Of a stretch of DNA of 16,252 nucleotides, positions 1-8,684 are shown in pieces (position 1 is the first letter of the stretch; the number at the start of each line of letters is the position of its first letter). The notes under the pieces were generated by a model. The model was given only the letters and a program-made list of their open reading frames with translations, did no database searches and was not told the DNA's origin. The position numbers were made by a program, and so were the translations under genes. The DNA is from an uncultured Oscillospiraceae bacterium. GTDB taxonomy: Bacteria > Bacillota > Clostridia > Oscillospirales > Oscillospiraceae. The DNA lies in the NCBI GenBank assembly GCA_900757415.1, contig CAAENU010000035.1:1-16252 (forward strand), in the 5' to 3' direction.

Positions 1-3000
1 GATGGCGGCCTTTTGTGTTTCATACAGCTTGTTCAGCTGTTCTGCAATATCCTTATAATTCTTCTTTGCGCTGCCATACAGCTTATCCAGCTGCTTCTGC
101 GCGGCTTCCTTTGCTGCCGCCAGCAGGTCGTCCGCGCTCATGCGCGCCAATACCTTTTCATAGGCGGCGGCCATTTCCGCCGTGGTCTTGGCGGTGCGGA
201 TGGTCTCCGCCGTCTCTGCCAGCAGCTTTTCGATCTCCTGGCATTGGGCCGTGGTGGCGATAGGCTTGATCTCCCGCTCATAGCGGTCGTTCAGATAGCT
301 GACCACCTCTTCGCGGCTCTGCTGCTCCAGAAGCTGCCAGTCAAACAGAGGATAGCCGCTGTTGACGCCGCCAATGCTGTCCACCAGTCCCTCAAAGAGA
401 GAATCAGCTGTCAGGGTCGTGCTTTCCTCCACGCTGTCGCCCTGGCTGCACTTCCAGCCCATCACGAACCGGCAAGCGCCCTTGCGTATCGTCAGGCCCG
501 TATAATACTGACCGTCTATGGGATAGCCTGCCAGAGAGCCTACCAGCGTAGCAGCCGTGCCCACCTGCAAGTCACCTGCGTTATAGCAGTTCTCCAGCGT
601 CAGGTTCTGGTTGCCGTACTGACTGGAGGTATGCTCGCCCTTTTCGCCGCCCAGGATGCCACCAACGATGGCGCTGCCCGCCACGGCGCCGGTATTATAG
701 CAGCTGCTTACCGTGACACTGCCCGTCGGCGCAAGACCGATGATACCGCCTGTGCCGCCCTTTCTCAGCAGCACTCCCCCGGTATCATTGGACACCGCAC
801 CCTGATTGGCGCACTGATTCAGCGTGATGTTAACGCCGCTGTCACCGGCATTGCCCACGATACCGCCCACGCCGGCCGCCCGGCCTGCATAGACCGTGCC
901 GGTATTGACGCAGCATTCCATCTGCGCACTGGCACCGATAAAGCCCACGATGCCGCCCTGGCCGCCGTTACTGCCGGAACCACCCAGATAGTAGGCGCCC
1001 GGCTCGAAGGCGGTATAGATCCGGCCCTCATTCCGGCAATTCGTGATCTCATGGCTGCCGCTGCCGGAGAGACGGCCTACCAGACCGCCCACTGCGGAAT
1101 TCTGGGCTTTCTGATCGTTGACGAAGGAGACGGAGATATCTACCTGCGACACGCAGCTGCGGATGGTCACGCCGCCGCCCTCGCCGCTTCCCAGCACTCC
1201 GCCGATGATATAGCCTGTCGTCGTATCGTAGGATCTGACACCGGTCAGATCGATATTGCCTCGTACTGTCAGGTTCTCAATGACCGCATCCTGTGCTACG
1301 CCGAACAGGCCCAGCTTCTGACGACCGCCCAAAGACGTGATATTCAGGCCGGACACCGTGTGACCCTGTCCGTCAAAGGTGCCGGTATAGGCACGCTGAC
1401 CGTTGCTGCTGAGGACGCCGATAACCGGCCACTGGCAATAGCCAAGGTCGATATCTGCTGTTAGCACTGCGCAGTAGCCCTCGCTCTCCATCTGGTTATT
1501 CACCGCATAGGCCAGCCATGCCATCTCCTGTGCCGTGCCGATCTGGTAGGGTTCGTCCTCTGTACCCTTGCCATGGGGCTGACTGGTGGTGATGCCATTC
1601 CAGCCGTCCTCGGCACGGGCGGAATCCAGCAGTTTCTTCAGCTTGCCGCTGGCGGAGGTATATGCCTGTTCGATGGCAGCCAGGCCTTCCTGCCGCGCCT
1701 GCTCGATGGCGGCATAGTCGCTCAGATCGTCCAACTCCACTGCTGCCGCCGTTTCAATGGCGGTTTTGCCGCGCTCCAACGCATCGGTCAGCAGCTTCTG
1801 GCGTTCTTCATCGAAGCTGCTGATGTCGCCCAGCTGGGCTGTCAGCTCCGCAATGTGCTGCTGCGCCAGTGTATCCAGCTCCTGCTGCGCCGTATCGCGG
1901 GCTTTTTGCAGAGCCGCCGCTGCCGCCGCGTCCATATCCGGTGCCGTCTCGCCCTCCGTGAAGGTGGCTGTCAGGTCGGTCAGTGCCTTTCCGGCGTCGG
2001 CCTTGATGATCTCGATTTCCTCTGCGGAGGCAGCCTGATCCAGCTTCAGCTTCCAGCCCTCATAGGCGGCCAGCAGCGCGGCCATGTCTTTCTGAGAATA
2101 CTTCTTATTGGTGATAAATCTGTTATATAGATCCAGCTGAACTTTCGTCGGGTAGGTGATGACCCCACTCAGACTCAGTTCATTACCCTCACCCAGATAC
2201 TTCAGCCGGATATTATCAATATCCGCAATGGTTTTGGCGGCCTTGATCTCTTCCTCTGCCGCCGCCAGCAGCTCGTTGACCTTCGCCTGTTCCTCAGCCG
2301 CGTACACGCGGCTGTCCACATAGGCGTGGAGATCGGCCAGCAACTGCTCACCACCGGCATCCGTACCGCTCAGCACCGTGGCAAGCTGCTCCTCACATTC
2401 CTGCACCAGCGCGTCCGCGTCGCCGTCGGCCAGTTCGATGCGCTCTATGTACGACAGCACAATGCCGTTATAGCGGATGCTCTGCTCCGTACCATAGATA
2501 TTGTAATTCTTGTCGCCGGGACGGATCAGCTTTACCAGCAGCCGCGCCGTGGCGGCGACCTTATCCCAACTATCGCCATTCATGGTAAAAGCGGGCATCA
2601 CGCAGGACACACGGGCCGCGTCGTGGCTGTTGGTATTCGCCACGTCCACCATGCCCCACAGCATATTGGCAGACGCACTCTGCACATGCCGGATCTCGCC
2701 GCCGTGCCAATTGCCCACGATACCGCCGACACCCTGTGCCGTGGTACTACCGTTATCTGTTACGCTGCCGGTATTATAGCCATAGGAAAGGGTGCATGGG
2801 CCGGTGAGGCCGGTGTTGCTGCCGGTATCGATACAGCCCACAATGCCGCCTGTACCATAGTTCATGGCGGGGGAGCCGCTGCTGCCGCTGACAGGGGCCT
2901 TGTTCAGCACGTTCATGATGATAACGTCCAGCACGCTGCCGGAGATATATTTATCCAGGCAGGCCCAGCCGACAATACCGCCCACGCGGCTCTCGCCCTG

Positions 3001-5319
3001 TACAGCGCTGCTGTTCTCGCACAGGCGTACCTGCGCGTAGTCTGTCAGCAGGCCTACAATGCCGCCCACGCCCTGAACGCCATTGACTGCGCCTTCGTTG
3101 CCGTTGGTGCAGTAGCGAATCACTGCATTTTCACATGCTACACCTACGATGCCACCCGCGTAATTGATATTCTTCTGGCTGCCCACCGTGCCGTAGTTGT
3201 TGCAGCTGTCCACGATGGCGTCCTCTGCTGCTCTTCCCACGATACCGCCGGCTACAGCGCTGTAGTTCGTACCGGTGTTGCTGATATCCACTGAAGAGGA
3301 ACACTGGAAGATCGTGCCTTTGCAGTAGCCTGCGATACCGCCCGCCCCTACATTGTCGATACCATTACCGGAAACACTTGTTATGGAGATCGTACCGGCC
3401 ACGATCAGGCGCTCTACAACACCGGACGCTCCGATCACACCGAACAGGCCCGCATAACTTTTATCGGATACTTGCAATCCATTGACTGTGCTGTTGCATC
3501 CGTCAAAGGTGCCCTGATAATTCTTGCTGCTACCGAAACTGCCGATGGGTGTCCAAGGGTGCCCATTCAGGTCGATATCAGCCGTCAGCTTGGCGCACAG
3601 CGTTACCTTGCCGTTCTTGACCTGATCCGCAAACCACGCCAGCTCTGCACCGATGCCGATAAGATACGGATCATTCTTCGTACCGCTGCCGGAGGCAGGC
3701 TGGGTCATAGTCTTACCGTCCCACTTATTCTCCTCCGGGACGTCGTTGGCCTGTACGGCCACCTGTAAGTCCTCCACGATCTTTTGCATGGCAGCCTCAC
3801 AGTTTTCGGCCAGCGCGTCTACTTCCGCTGTGGTCTTGCAGTCGTTCAGCGCCGTCAAGGCCGTGGCCTGCTGCTGTTCCAGTGCCCCACGGGCCGCGTC
3901 CAGCTGCTCACGACCTGTCATGGTCAGGGACAGCCAGACGCCCCGGCTGCTCTCATCAAAAACAGCTTCTTTTTCCTCCAGCTGTTTCAGATACTTCTCA
4001 TATAGCACCTGGATACGCCGGATGGCAGCCTGTTTTTCCTCCGCTGTCAGTTCCGTATATGTTTTACCTGGGATGGCCGCCATTTCTGCCATCAGCTCCG
4101 ACAGCAGCGGCAGTTCTTCCACCGTCCGTGCGGCGGCAATGGCCGCCAGCGCATCGTTATAGAGCTTCGTCAGTGCCGCCCAATCCTCCGGTTCATAGGT
4201 GGCTTCGTGGTATTGGCTCCATACCTCCGCAAGCTGAGACTTCAACGTCTCCTTCTTGCTGTCCCGCTCCGTATCTGGTGTCTGAGGCTGAGTCAGCTCC
4301 CAGCGCAGCAGCGGCCATCCGCCGTTCTCCGCCGTCAGTAAGAAGCCGTTGGGATCATCCGCCGCCGTGTCGTCGTTCAAGGCTGCCAGCACGGTATTTG
4401 TATCCATCTCCTCGAACTGGCCACCGGAAGGGACGGCGTCCGTCCCGAACGCCTTGCCGGACCAGAACAGCGCTTTGCTCTCCACGCTGAACGTACCTTC
4501 GCCGCACAGTGCACCGGCTTTTTCGCCGCTGACGGTCTTTACCTCACCCCAGCCCGACAGGGAGAAGATTTCCGTATTTTCCACAGCTGACGTTACGGCG
4601 GCATAGCTGTACGATGCCGTACATTCTGCCTGCTCCGCCAGCTGGCCCATCAGGCCCCCAGCGCACACGCCGCCCAACACGTCGCCGTACTGATAGCTCC
4701 GCTGGATCGTGACACTGCCGGACAGAACGCTGCCCACCAGACCGCCCGCGGCGGCGCTGTTCAGTGCCTTTACCGTACCCGCGTTCGCGCAGCCCGTCAG
4801 GGTCAGCGTACCGCCGGTGACGCTGCCCACAAGGCCGCCTACATGGCTGTCAGAAGTGGAGACGCTGATCTGTACCTCACTGCGGCAACTACTCACTATG
4901 GTATCACCGGACACCATACCGGCCAGTGCGCCCACGCTCTGCGCGGGGCTGTCCTCTGCGACAGCCAGCTCGCCGGCAAGCCGCAGATCCCGAATCGCCG
5001 CGCCGTTCAGGGCGCGGAACAGTCCCCACGACGCAGCTGTATCGTCCGCCGTTACATGGAGCGCCAGCGTCACCGAGTGGTATGCGCCGTCAAGACTACC
5101 AGTAAACGTCTTGTCATAGGGCACGTCCACCGCGATGTCCGCGCCGAGACGGTATGTGCCGTCCGGCTTCATGGCGGCAAATTCCTCCGCCGTGGTAATG
5201 ACCGTTGTCTCCTGCGCCGCCGTATTGTTGTCGGACGGTTCCACTGCCAGTGCCGAGACCGGCAGCAGGCTCACCGTCATGACACAAGCCAGCAGCAGGG
5301 CTATGATCCTGTTTCTCAT
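1..5319 (-). CDS. Partial giant secreted GLUG/beta-solenoid repeat protein with helical spacers (3' end outside window)
   Basis: The minus frame stays open from an ATG at 5319 to the window edge (1773 codons, no stop), so the C-terminus is missing. A GAGGG ribosome binding site lies 7 nt upstream. Residues 1-25 are a signal peptide ending SALA. Three beta-rich GLUG blocks follow, at about 40-345, 544-925 and 1249-1660, with motifs such as GGLVGSVTGG, TADIDL, GTFDG and GGIVG. Blocks two and three open almost identically (GSGTKNDPYLIG and GKGTEDEPYQIG), and blocks one and three close alike (GWPLLRW, GYPLFDW). Between and after them lie Ala/Glu/Leu-rich helical stretches (about 354-533, 950-1235 and 1666 onward), resembling FIVAR-type three-helix bundles. 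GLUG proteins are usually cell-surface adhesins; that role is inferred here. The gene starts 25 nt after the 344-aa cohesin-like gene, so the two are probably co-transcribed. Any dockerin or anchor would lie outside the window. Confidence 0.9.
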   Translation of the reverse strand, partial: MRNRIIALLLACVMTVSLLPVSALAVEPSDNNTAAQETTVITTAEEFAAMKPDGTYRLGADIAVDVPYDKTFTGSLDGAYHSVTLALHVTADDTAASWGLFRALNGAAIRDLRLAGELAVAEDSPAQSVGALAGMVSGDTIVSSCRSEVQISVSTSDSHVGGLVGSVTGGTLTLTGCANAGTVKALNSAAAGGLVGSVLSGSVTIQRSYQYGDVLGGVCAGGLMGQLAEQAECTASYSYAAVTSAVENTEIFSLSGWGEVKTVSGEKAGALCGEGTFSVESKALFWSGKAFGTDAVPSGGQFEEMDTNTVLAALNDDTAADDPNGFLLTAENGGWPLLRWELTQPQTPDTERDSKKETLKSQLAEVWSQYHEATYEPEDWAALTKLYNDALAAIAAARTVEELPLLSELMAEMAAIPGKTYTELTAEEKQAAIRRIQVLYEKYLKQLEEKEAVFDESSRGVWLSLTMTGREQLDAARGALEQQQATALTALNDCKTTAEVDALAENCEAAMQKIVEDLQVAVQANDVPEENKWDGKTMTQPASGSGTKNDPYLIGIGAELAWFADQVKNGKVTLCAKLTADIDLNGHPWTPIGSFGSSKNYQGTFDGCNSTVNGLQVSDKSYAGLFGVIGASGVVERLIVAGTISITSVSGNGIDNVGAGGIAGYCKGTIFQCSSSVDISNTGTNYSAVAGGIVGRAAEDAIVDSCNNYGTVGSQKNINYAGGIVGVACENAVIRYCTNGNEGAVNGVQGVGGIVGLLTDYAQVRLCENSSAVQGESRVGGIVGWACLDKYISGSVLDVIIMNVLNKAPVSGSSGSPAMNYGTGGIVGCIDTGSNTGLTGPCTLSYGYNTGSVTDNGSTTAQGVGGIVGNWHGGEIRHVQSASANMLWGMVDVANTNSHDAARVSCVMPAFTMNGDSWDKVAATARLLVKLIRPGDKNYNIYGTEQSIRYNGIVLSYIERIELADGDADALVQECEEQLATVLSGTDAGGEQLLADLHAYVDSRVYAAEEQAKVNELLAAAEEEIKAAKTIADIDNIRLKYLGEGNELSLSGVITYPTKVQLDLYNRFITNKKYSQKDMAALLAAYEGWKLKLDQAASAEEIEIIKADAGKALTDLTATFTEGETAPDMDAAAAAALQKARDTAQQELDTLAQQHIAELTAQLGDISSFDEERQKLLTDALERGKTAIETAAAVELDDLSDYAAIEQARQEGLAAIEQAYTSASGKLKKLLDSARAEDGWNGITTSQPHGKGTEDEPYQIGTAQEMAWLAYAVNNQMESEGYCAVLTADIDLGYCQWPVIGVLSSNGQRAYTGTFDGQGHTVSGLNITSLGGRQKLGLFGVAQDAVIENLTVRGNIDLTGVRSYDTTTGYIIGGVLGSGEGGGVTIRSCVSQVDISVSFVNDQKAQNSAVGGLVGRLSGSGSHEITNCRNEGRIYTAFEPGAYYLGGSGSNGGQGGIVGFIGASAQMECCVNTGTVYAGRAAGVGGIVGNAGDSGVNITLNQCANQGAVSNDTGGVLLRKGGTGGIIGLAPTGSVTVSSCYNTGAVAGSAIVGGILGGEKGEHTSSQYGNQNLTLENCYNAGDLQVGTAATLVGSLAGYPIDGQYYTGLTIRKGACRFVMGWKCSQGDSVEESTTLTADSLFEGLVDSIGGVNSGYPLFDWQLLEQQSREEVVSYLNDRYEREIKPIATTAQCQEIEKLLAETAETIRTAKTTAEMAAAYEKVLARMSADDLLAAAKEAAQKQLDKLYGSAKKNYKDIAEQLNKLYETQKAAI

Positions 5320-5344
5320 CGTGTATCCCTCGTTATGTCGACGC

Positions 5345-6379
5345 TTACAGCCACTTGGCGTACAGCGTCATGCTCTTCTCTACCTTGTCGTTGTCAAAGT
5401 CCCAGGGCTTTGTGCAGGCGGTATCCTGATACCAGCCGCCGAAGCCGCAGCCCTCCTTCTCCGGGACGGGAGGACGGGTCAGCCTCTCGCCGCGCTTGGC
5501 CTTGCGGCTGCCGATGGCCGTGCCGCCGAAGGTCTCAAACTTCACCGTCTTCCGGCCCAGCAGCAAGAGCAGAACCACCGCCAGCAGCACCGCCCCCAGC
5601 GCGAGCCAGCCCCACAGCGGCATATGGAAACCCTGAGCGGGCAGCTGGGAGGCGTCCACCCACTTGGCGTACAGCGTCATGCTGCCCTGCACCGTGTCCT
5701 TATCAAAATCCCACTCCCTGGTCATATCGAAGTCACTGTACCAGCCGGCCAGCGCGAAGCCCTCCTTGGTGGGGTCCTCCGGGCGGGTCACCTTCTGGCC
5801 CAGCTTCACCTTCTGGTCCGGGACGGAGGTGCCGCCGTTGCTCTCGAACCGCACAGTGCATTCGTCCGTCACCACCACGGTCACGTCACGGCCGGTGGCG
5901 GCGTAGCTGTCCATGCCGCCCTCGACGGCCACCTGCATTTCCGTGTTGCGGATCACAGAGGAGCCGGAGGTGCCGATGACCTTCAGCTGGAATGTGCCGA
6001 TCATGGTGGAGGCGTCCCAGTTCTCGCCGCCGCCCATGGACACGAAGTTCATGTAGAACGACCGCAGGCCGCCCCGCAGGGCGATGTCCGTCGTCTCGAT
6101 GGAAGCCGCCGTCATGGCGCTGTTCTCCACCAGCTCGAAAAATTCAGGGTCGTAGCACAGCTCGTCCTGCATGGCGTACATGGTGTAGCCCTCGTCCGCG
6201 TCGGTACGCTTCAGGGCCAGCGCCACCGTGACGATATCGCCGGTGGCGGCCTGCTTCGTGTCGCTGCCGTCGATGGACAGCTCAAATAGGTATGACTGGC
6301 TCTCGTCCACGGCCATGACCGAGACGACTGACGCCAGCAGCGTCAGGGCCGCCAGCAGTGCGCATAACAGTTTCTTCAT
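5345..6379 (-). CDS. Membrane-anchored cohesin-like protein with two Listeria-Bacteroides (Flg_new) repeats
   Basis: This 344-aa protein begins with a signal peptide (1-23, ending VMA). Residues about 30-171 form a cohesin-like beta-sandwich: a GDIVTVALAL strand, then YAMQDELCYDPEFFELVE and IGTFQLKVIG, the pattern seen in type I cohesins. Residues 174-240 are a Listeria-Bacteroides/InlB B-type repeat (VRFESNGGT ... GWYSD ... MTLYAKW). A transmembrane helix follows (about 254-275) with a GRKTVK stop-transfer sequence. A second copy of the repeat (278-343, ending MTLYAKWL) lies after it, on the predicted cytoplasmic side. I chose the ATG at 6379 because it puts MKKLL at the signal-peptide start and has AAGGAG 9 nt upstream; a GTG at 6454 would add a 25-residue charged leader. 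In a set of dockerin-bearing neighbours, it is the best candidate for the cell-surface anchor. The cohesin call is by fold pattern only and could be another Ig-like domain. Confidence 0.88.
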   Translation of the reverse strand: MKKLLCALLAALTLLASVVSVMAVDESQSYLFELSIDGSDTKQAATGDIVTVALALKRTDADEGYTMYAMQDELCYDPEFFELVENSAMTAASIETTDIALRGGLRSFYMNFVSMGGGENWDASTMIGTFQLKVIGTSGSSVIRNTEMQVAVEGGMDSYAATGRDVTVVVTDECTVRFESNGGTSVPDQKVKLGQKVTRPEDPTKEGFALAGWYSDFDMTREWDFDKDTVQGSMTLYAKWVDASQLPAQGFHMPLWGWLALGAVLLAVVLLLLLGRKTVKFETFGGTAIGSRKAKRGERLTRPPVPEKEGCGFGGWYQDTACTKPWDFDNDKVEKSMTLYAKWL

Positions 6380-6388
6380 TTCGTGGTT

Positions 6389-6394
6389 CTCCTT
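6389..6394 (-). promoter_or_regulatory. Ribosome binding site fixing the anchor gene start
   Basis: AAGGAG lies 9 nt before the ATG at 6379, the start that places the MKKLL signal peptide at the N-terminus. Confidence 0.75.
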
Positions 6395-6462
6395 CTGCTT
6401 CTTTTTATTCAGAAATTCGTTTCTATTCCTCTTTTTCCGCGTCTCAAGAGACACATAAACAA

Positions 6463-6480
6463 ACCTCCGAAAAACGGGGT
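6463..6480 (-). other. Small hairpin covering an upstream Shine-Dalgarno sequence
   Basis: In minus-strand RNA, ACCCCG and CGGAGGU pair with one bulged A around a UUUUU loop. This covers the GGAGG at 6464-6468, which sits 7 nt before an ATG at 6456 that opens a 15-codon frame ending TGA at 6409. It could be a leader peptide or simply an unused site. Confidence 0.35.
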
Positions 6481-6512
6481 ATTTCCCCTGCCCCTTTCGG
6501 GGCAGGGGAAAT
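6481..6512 (-). terminator. Strong hairpin between the adaptor and anchor genes (possible partial terminator)
   Basis: A perfect 14-bp stem (arms 6481-6494 and 6499-6512, GC-rich with AAAT ends) closes a GAAA tetraloop, read on the minus strand. It lies 39 bp past the adaptor stop codon. The first U run (UUUUU) comes only after six further bases (ACCCCG), so termination is likely partial. It may instead act as an RNA-stability or processing element that sets different levels of adaptor and anchor. Confidence 0.65.
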
Positions 6513-6551
6513 CATGCACGATATGGGCAGTATTCACCCTATAAGAGGGAG

Positions 6552-8657
6552 TTACTGGATCTTCGCCACAACGGCGGCAGCATCGCTCACATCGACCGTC
6601 TTTCTGCCGTTCATGTCGGCAGCAAGGAACATTGCCATGGTGGTATTGTCGAAGCTGTCATACTTGGCGTTGTAGATGTTGTACACCAGCTGGGCATCGT
6701 TGATATCCACCAGTCCGGTGCCGTTCACATCGCCGTTGACATTGAAGGTCTGAGCAGTACCGTCCACCTCGGTGATCTGACCTGCCTTCTCGGCCTCGGC
6801 CTTTACCTCATCCAACGTCTTGTCGGAAATGACCAGATAGGCATAGGCGCCGTCATAACGCTCCGTGTTCTGGAACATGGCGTTATTGCCGTAGGCCAGC
6901 ACCTTACCCTCAGCCAGCGTTACACCTTCGTTCAGCTTGGCGGTGATCAGGAACACAGACTGTGCCTTGCCCTCCGCGTTCGCATCGAGCTTTACAAACT
7001 CAGTGACTTCAACGGTGTACTTGGTCTCGATGAGCTTCTTTTCCACGGTAACGGTGATCACATCACCCGCGGCGATATCCGTACCCGCGATGGTGTAGGT
7101 GCCGTCGCCATTATCCTTGACGGCAACTTCGCTACCATCCTTCTTGGTGGCCGTTACGGTGTACTCATAGCCATTTTCCTTATTAATGGAGAACTTGAAG
7201 TCCTGACCTGGTTCAGCTGTCTGGGATGTACTGCCATTCACAACATCGGCCGAACCGCTGCCCTTGAAGTTGATCTGAGCCTTGTTTGCTTCCTTGGTCA
7301 CGGTAATGACCACGTCGCCTGTGATATCCGTGCCGTTGATGGTGTAGGTCTTGCCATCTGCATCCTGCGCAGATGTGACCGTCTTACCGCCCGCGGTAAC
7401 CGTTACGGTGTAGGCATAATTATCGGCCTTGTTCAGCGTAAAGGTGTAATTCGTGCCATAAGTGGCGGTATTATCACTCAGGGTGACGTCGTTCGCGCCA
7501 GTGCCATCTTTGGTGACAGTGTAGGTCTTGCCCACAGCAGTGATGGTGATGTCGCCGGTAACATCTTCCTTAGGAATAGTGTAGCTGCCGTCTGCATTAG
7601 CCGTCAGCGTCTTTTCCACACCGCCAACGGTGTACTTTACGTCCATGTACTTGCCGTCCAGGCCGTTTGCCAGCTTGAAGGTGTAATCCTTGCCAGCCTC
7701 AGCTTTGGAATTACCATCCACAACATTTGTATCTCTGTTCACGTTGTAGGTCTGGCCCACGGTGATGGCGGCAGAACCGGTCACAGTGGCCGCAGGAGCA
7801 TTCTGCATGTTGGCGTTGGCCGCTTCATCCACCTTGGCCTCGGTGACCTTTACCTCACCCGTGCCACCGGCTTTGCCGGTGAAAGCCAGCTGGATCTCAG
7901 CAGTGCGATCCGCACCGTAGAACTGGATACGCAGGCTTCCGTTGGTATCGGTAACGGTCGCCTCGGCCGGCAGGTTGATGCAGCTGTCTTTATCGAAGCT
8001 GAGCACGTTGGCATCATAGGTCAGCTTCATGTCAACAGCGTTGTAATGATCTACCTTGGGATTGGTGATATCCAGCTTTACCATAGCCTTATCGCCAGTT
8101 TGGATCGTGGTATTGCCGGACACCGCTACCGTATAGCCTTCAGCCGCGGGGGTGTTGTCCTTGACGGTGAGGGTGACGGAAGTATTGCTTGCAGTGGTAA
8201 GAACTTTCGTTTTACCATAGCCTTTTGCTGCATCAACGTTTGTGATCTTCAGCTCATAGGTACCTGCTGCAACATTTACAGGAACCTGCAATGTGTAAAT
8301 CGCAAAATTCGTGATGTCATAGTCCTCAGTGTCTTCAGACTGCCAACTTATTGTTCCCGCTTTCAGATTATAATCGGCTTTTGTCAGTGGCGCATTTGCG
8401 TCATCATTTTCAATTGCGGTAACTACCCAATCCTCACTAGGTACAATGAGCTTCATTCCGTAGTTGCAAATACTGACTGTCTGCGCCGCACGCACTCTTA
8501 CTTTTACTTCTTGCGTCTCTGCACTGGAGGCTATTTCGCTCTTGTCTAAAGTGGCGTTGACTTTAATATCATCAACAGCCAATGCATTTACAAAGAGCGA
8601 TAAAACCATTAGTACAGCCAGAAACAGAGAAATTGACTTTTTTGTAACCTGTTTCAT
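6552..8657 (-). CDS. Secreted adaptor-like protein: two cohesin-like domains, three beta repeats, C-terminal dockerin
   Basis: The product is 701 aa, starting at an ATG with AAGGA 7 nt upstream, and its signal peptide ends near residue 27 (NALA). Two cohesin-like beta-sandwiches follow, at about 31-166 and 174-300; the second is clearer (GDKAMVKLDI, then VDMKLTYDANVLSFD). Next come three Ig-like repeats of about 75-85 residues (301-376, 377-455, 456-540), sharing YTFxL, YTVTVTxxGK, DGxYTI and TGDVxITV. An unassigned domain (545-635) precedes a type I dockerin (641-700). Its two F-hand loops are DVNGTGLVDIND and DMNGRKTVDVSD, so most calcium ligands are kept but loop position 5 is T and R. Having both partner types in one chain suggests an adaptor scaffoldin without catalytic modules. 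It starts 27 nt after the upstream dockerin gene ends, which implies one transcript. Binding specificity cannot be read from sequence. Confidence 0.9.
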   Translation of the reverse strand: MKQVTKKSISLFLAVLMVLSLFVNALAVDDIKVNATLDKSEIASSAETQEVKVRVRAAQTVSICNYGMKLIVPSEDWVVTAIENDDANAPLTKADYNLKAGTISWQSEDTEDYDITNFAIYTLQVPVNVAAGTYELKITNVDAAKGYGKTKVLTTASNTSVTLTVKDNTPAAEGYTVAVSGNTTIQTGDKAMVKLDITNPKVDHYNAVDMKLTYDANVLSFDKDSCINLPAEATVTDTNGSLRIQFYGADRTAEIQLAFTGKAGGTGEVKVTEAKVDEAANANMQNAPAATVTGSAAITVGQTYNVNRDTNVVDGNSKAEAGKDYTFKLANGLDGKYMDVKYTVGGVEKTLTANADGSYTIPKEDVTGDITITAVGKTYTVTKDGTGANDVTLSDNTATYGTNYTFTLNKADNYAYTVTVTAGGKTVTSAQDADGKTYTINGTDITGDVVITVTKEANKAQINFKGSGSADVVNGSTSQTAEPGQDFKFSINKENGYEYTVTATKKDGSEVAVKDNGDGTYTIAGTDIAAGDVITVTVEKKLIETKYTVEVTEFVKLDANAEGKAQSVFLITAKLNEGVTLAEGKVLAYGNNAMFQNTERYDGAYAYLVISDKTLDEVKAEAEKAGQITEVDGTAQTFNVNGDVNGTGLVDINDAQLVYNIYNAKYDSFDNTTMAMFLAADMNGRKTVDVSDAAAVVAKIQ

Positions 8658-8684
8658 TTTATTTTCCTTTCTCGTTTTGGCATA

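Noticed and set aside
13..3294. Several long plus-strand open frames (13-1464, 1573-2130, 2326-3294)
   Set aside because: All are in the frame mirroring the GLUG gene on the minus strand, which has a signal peptide, ribosome binding site and continuous domain structure.
4843..6289. Plus-strand frames of 378 and 384 codons
   Set aside because: They run across the boundary between two well-supported minus-strand genes and contain Arg/Pro/Ser-rich or His/Ala-rich sequence with no domain pattern.
6380..6454. 25-codon N-terminal extension of the anchor protein from a GTG at 6454
   Set aside because: It adds a highly charged stretch before the signal peptide, and the ATG at 6379 has its own AAGGAG. 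It is not fully excluded, since a GGAGG lies upstream.
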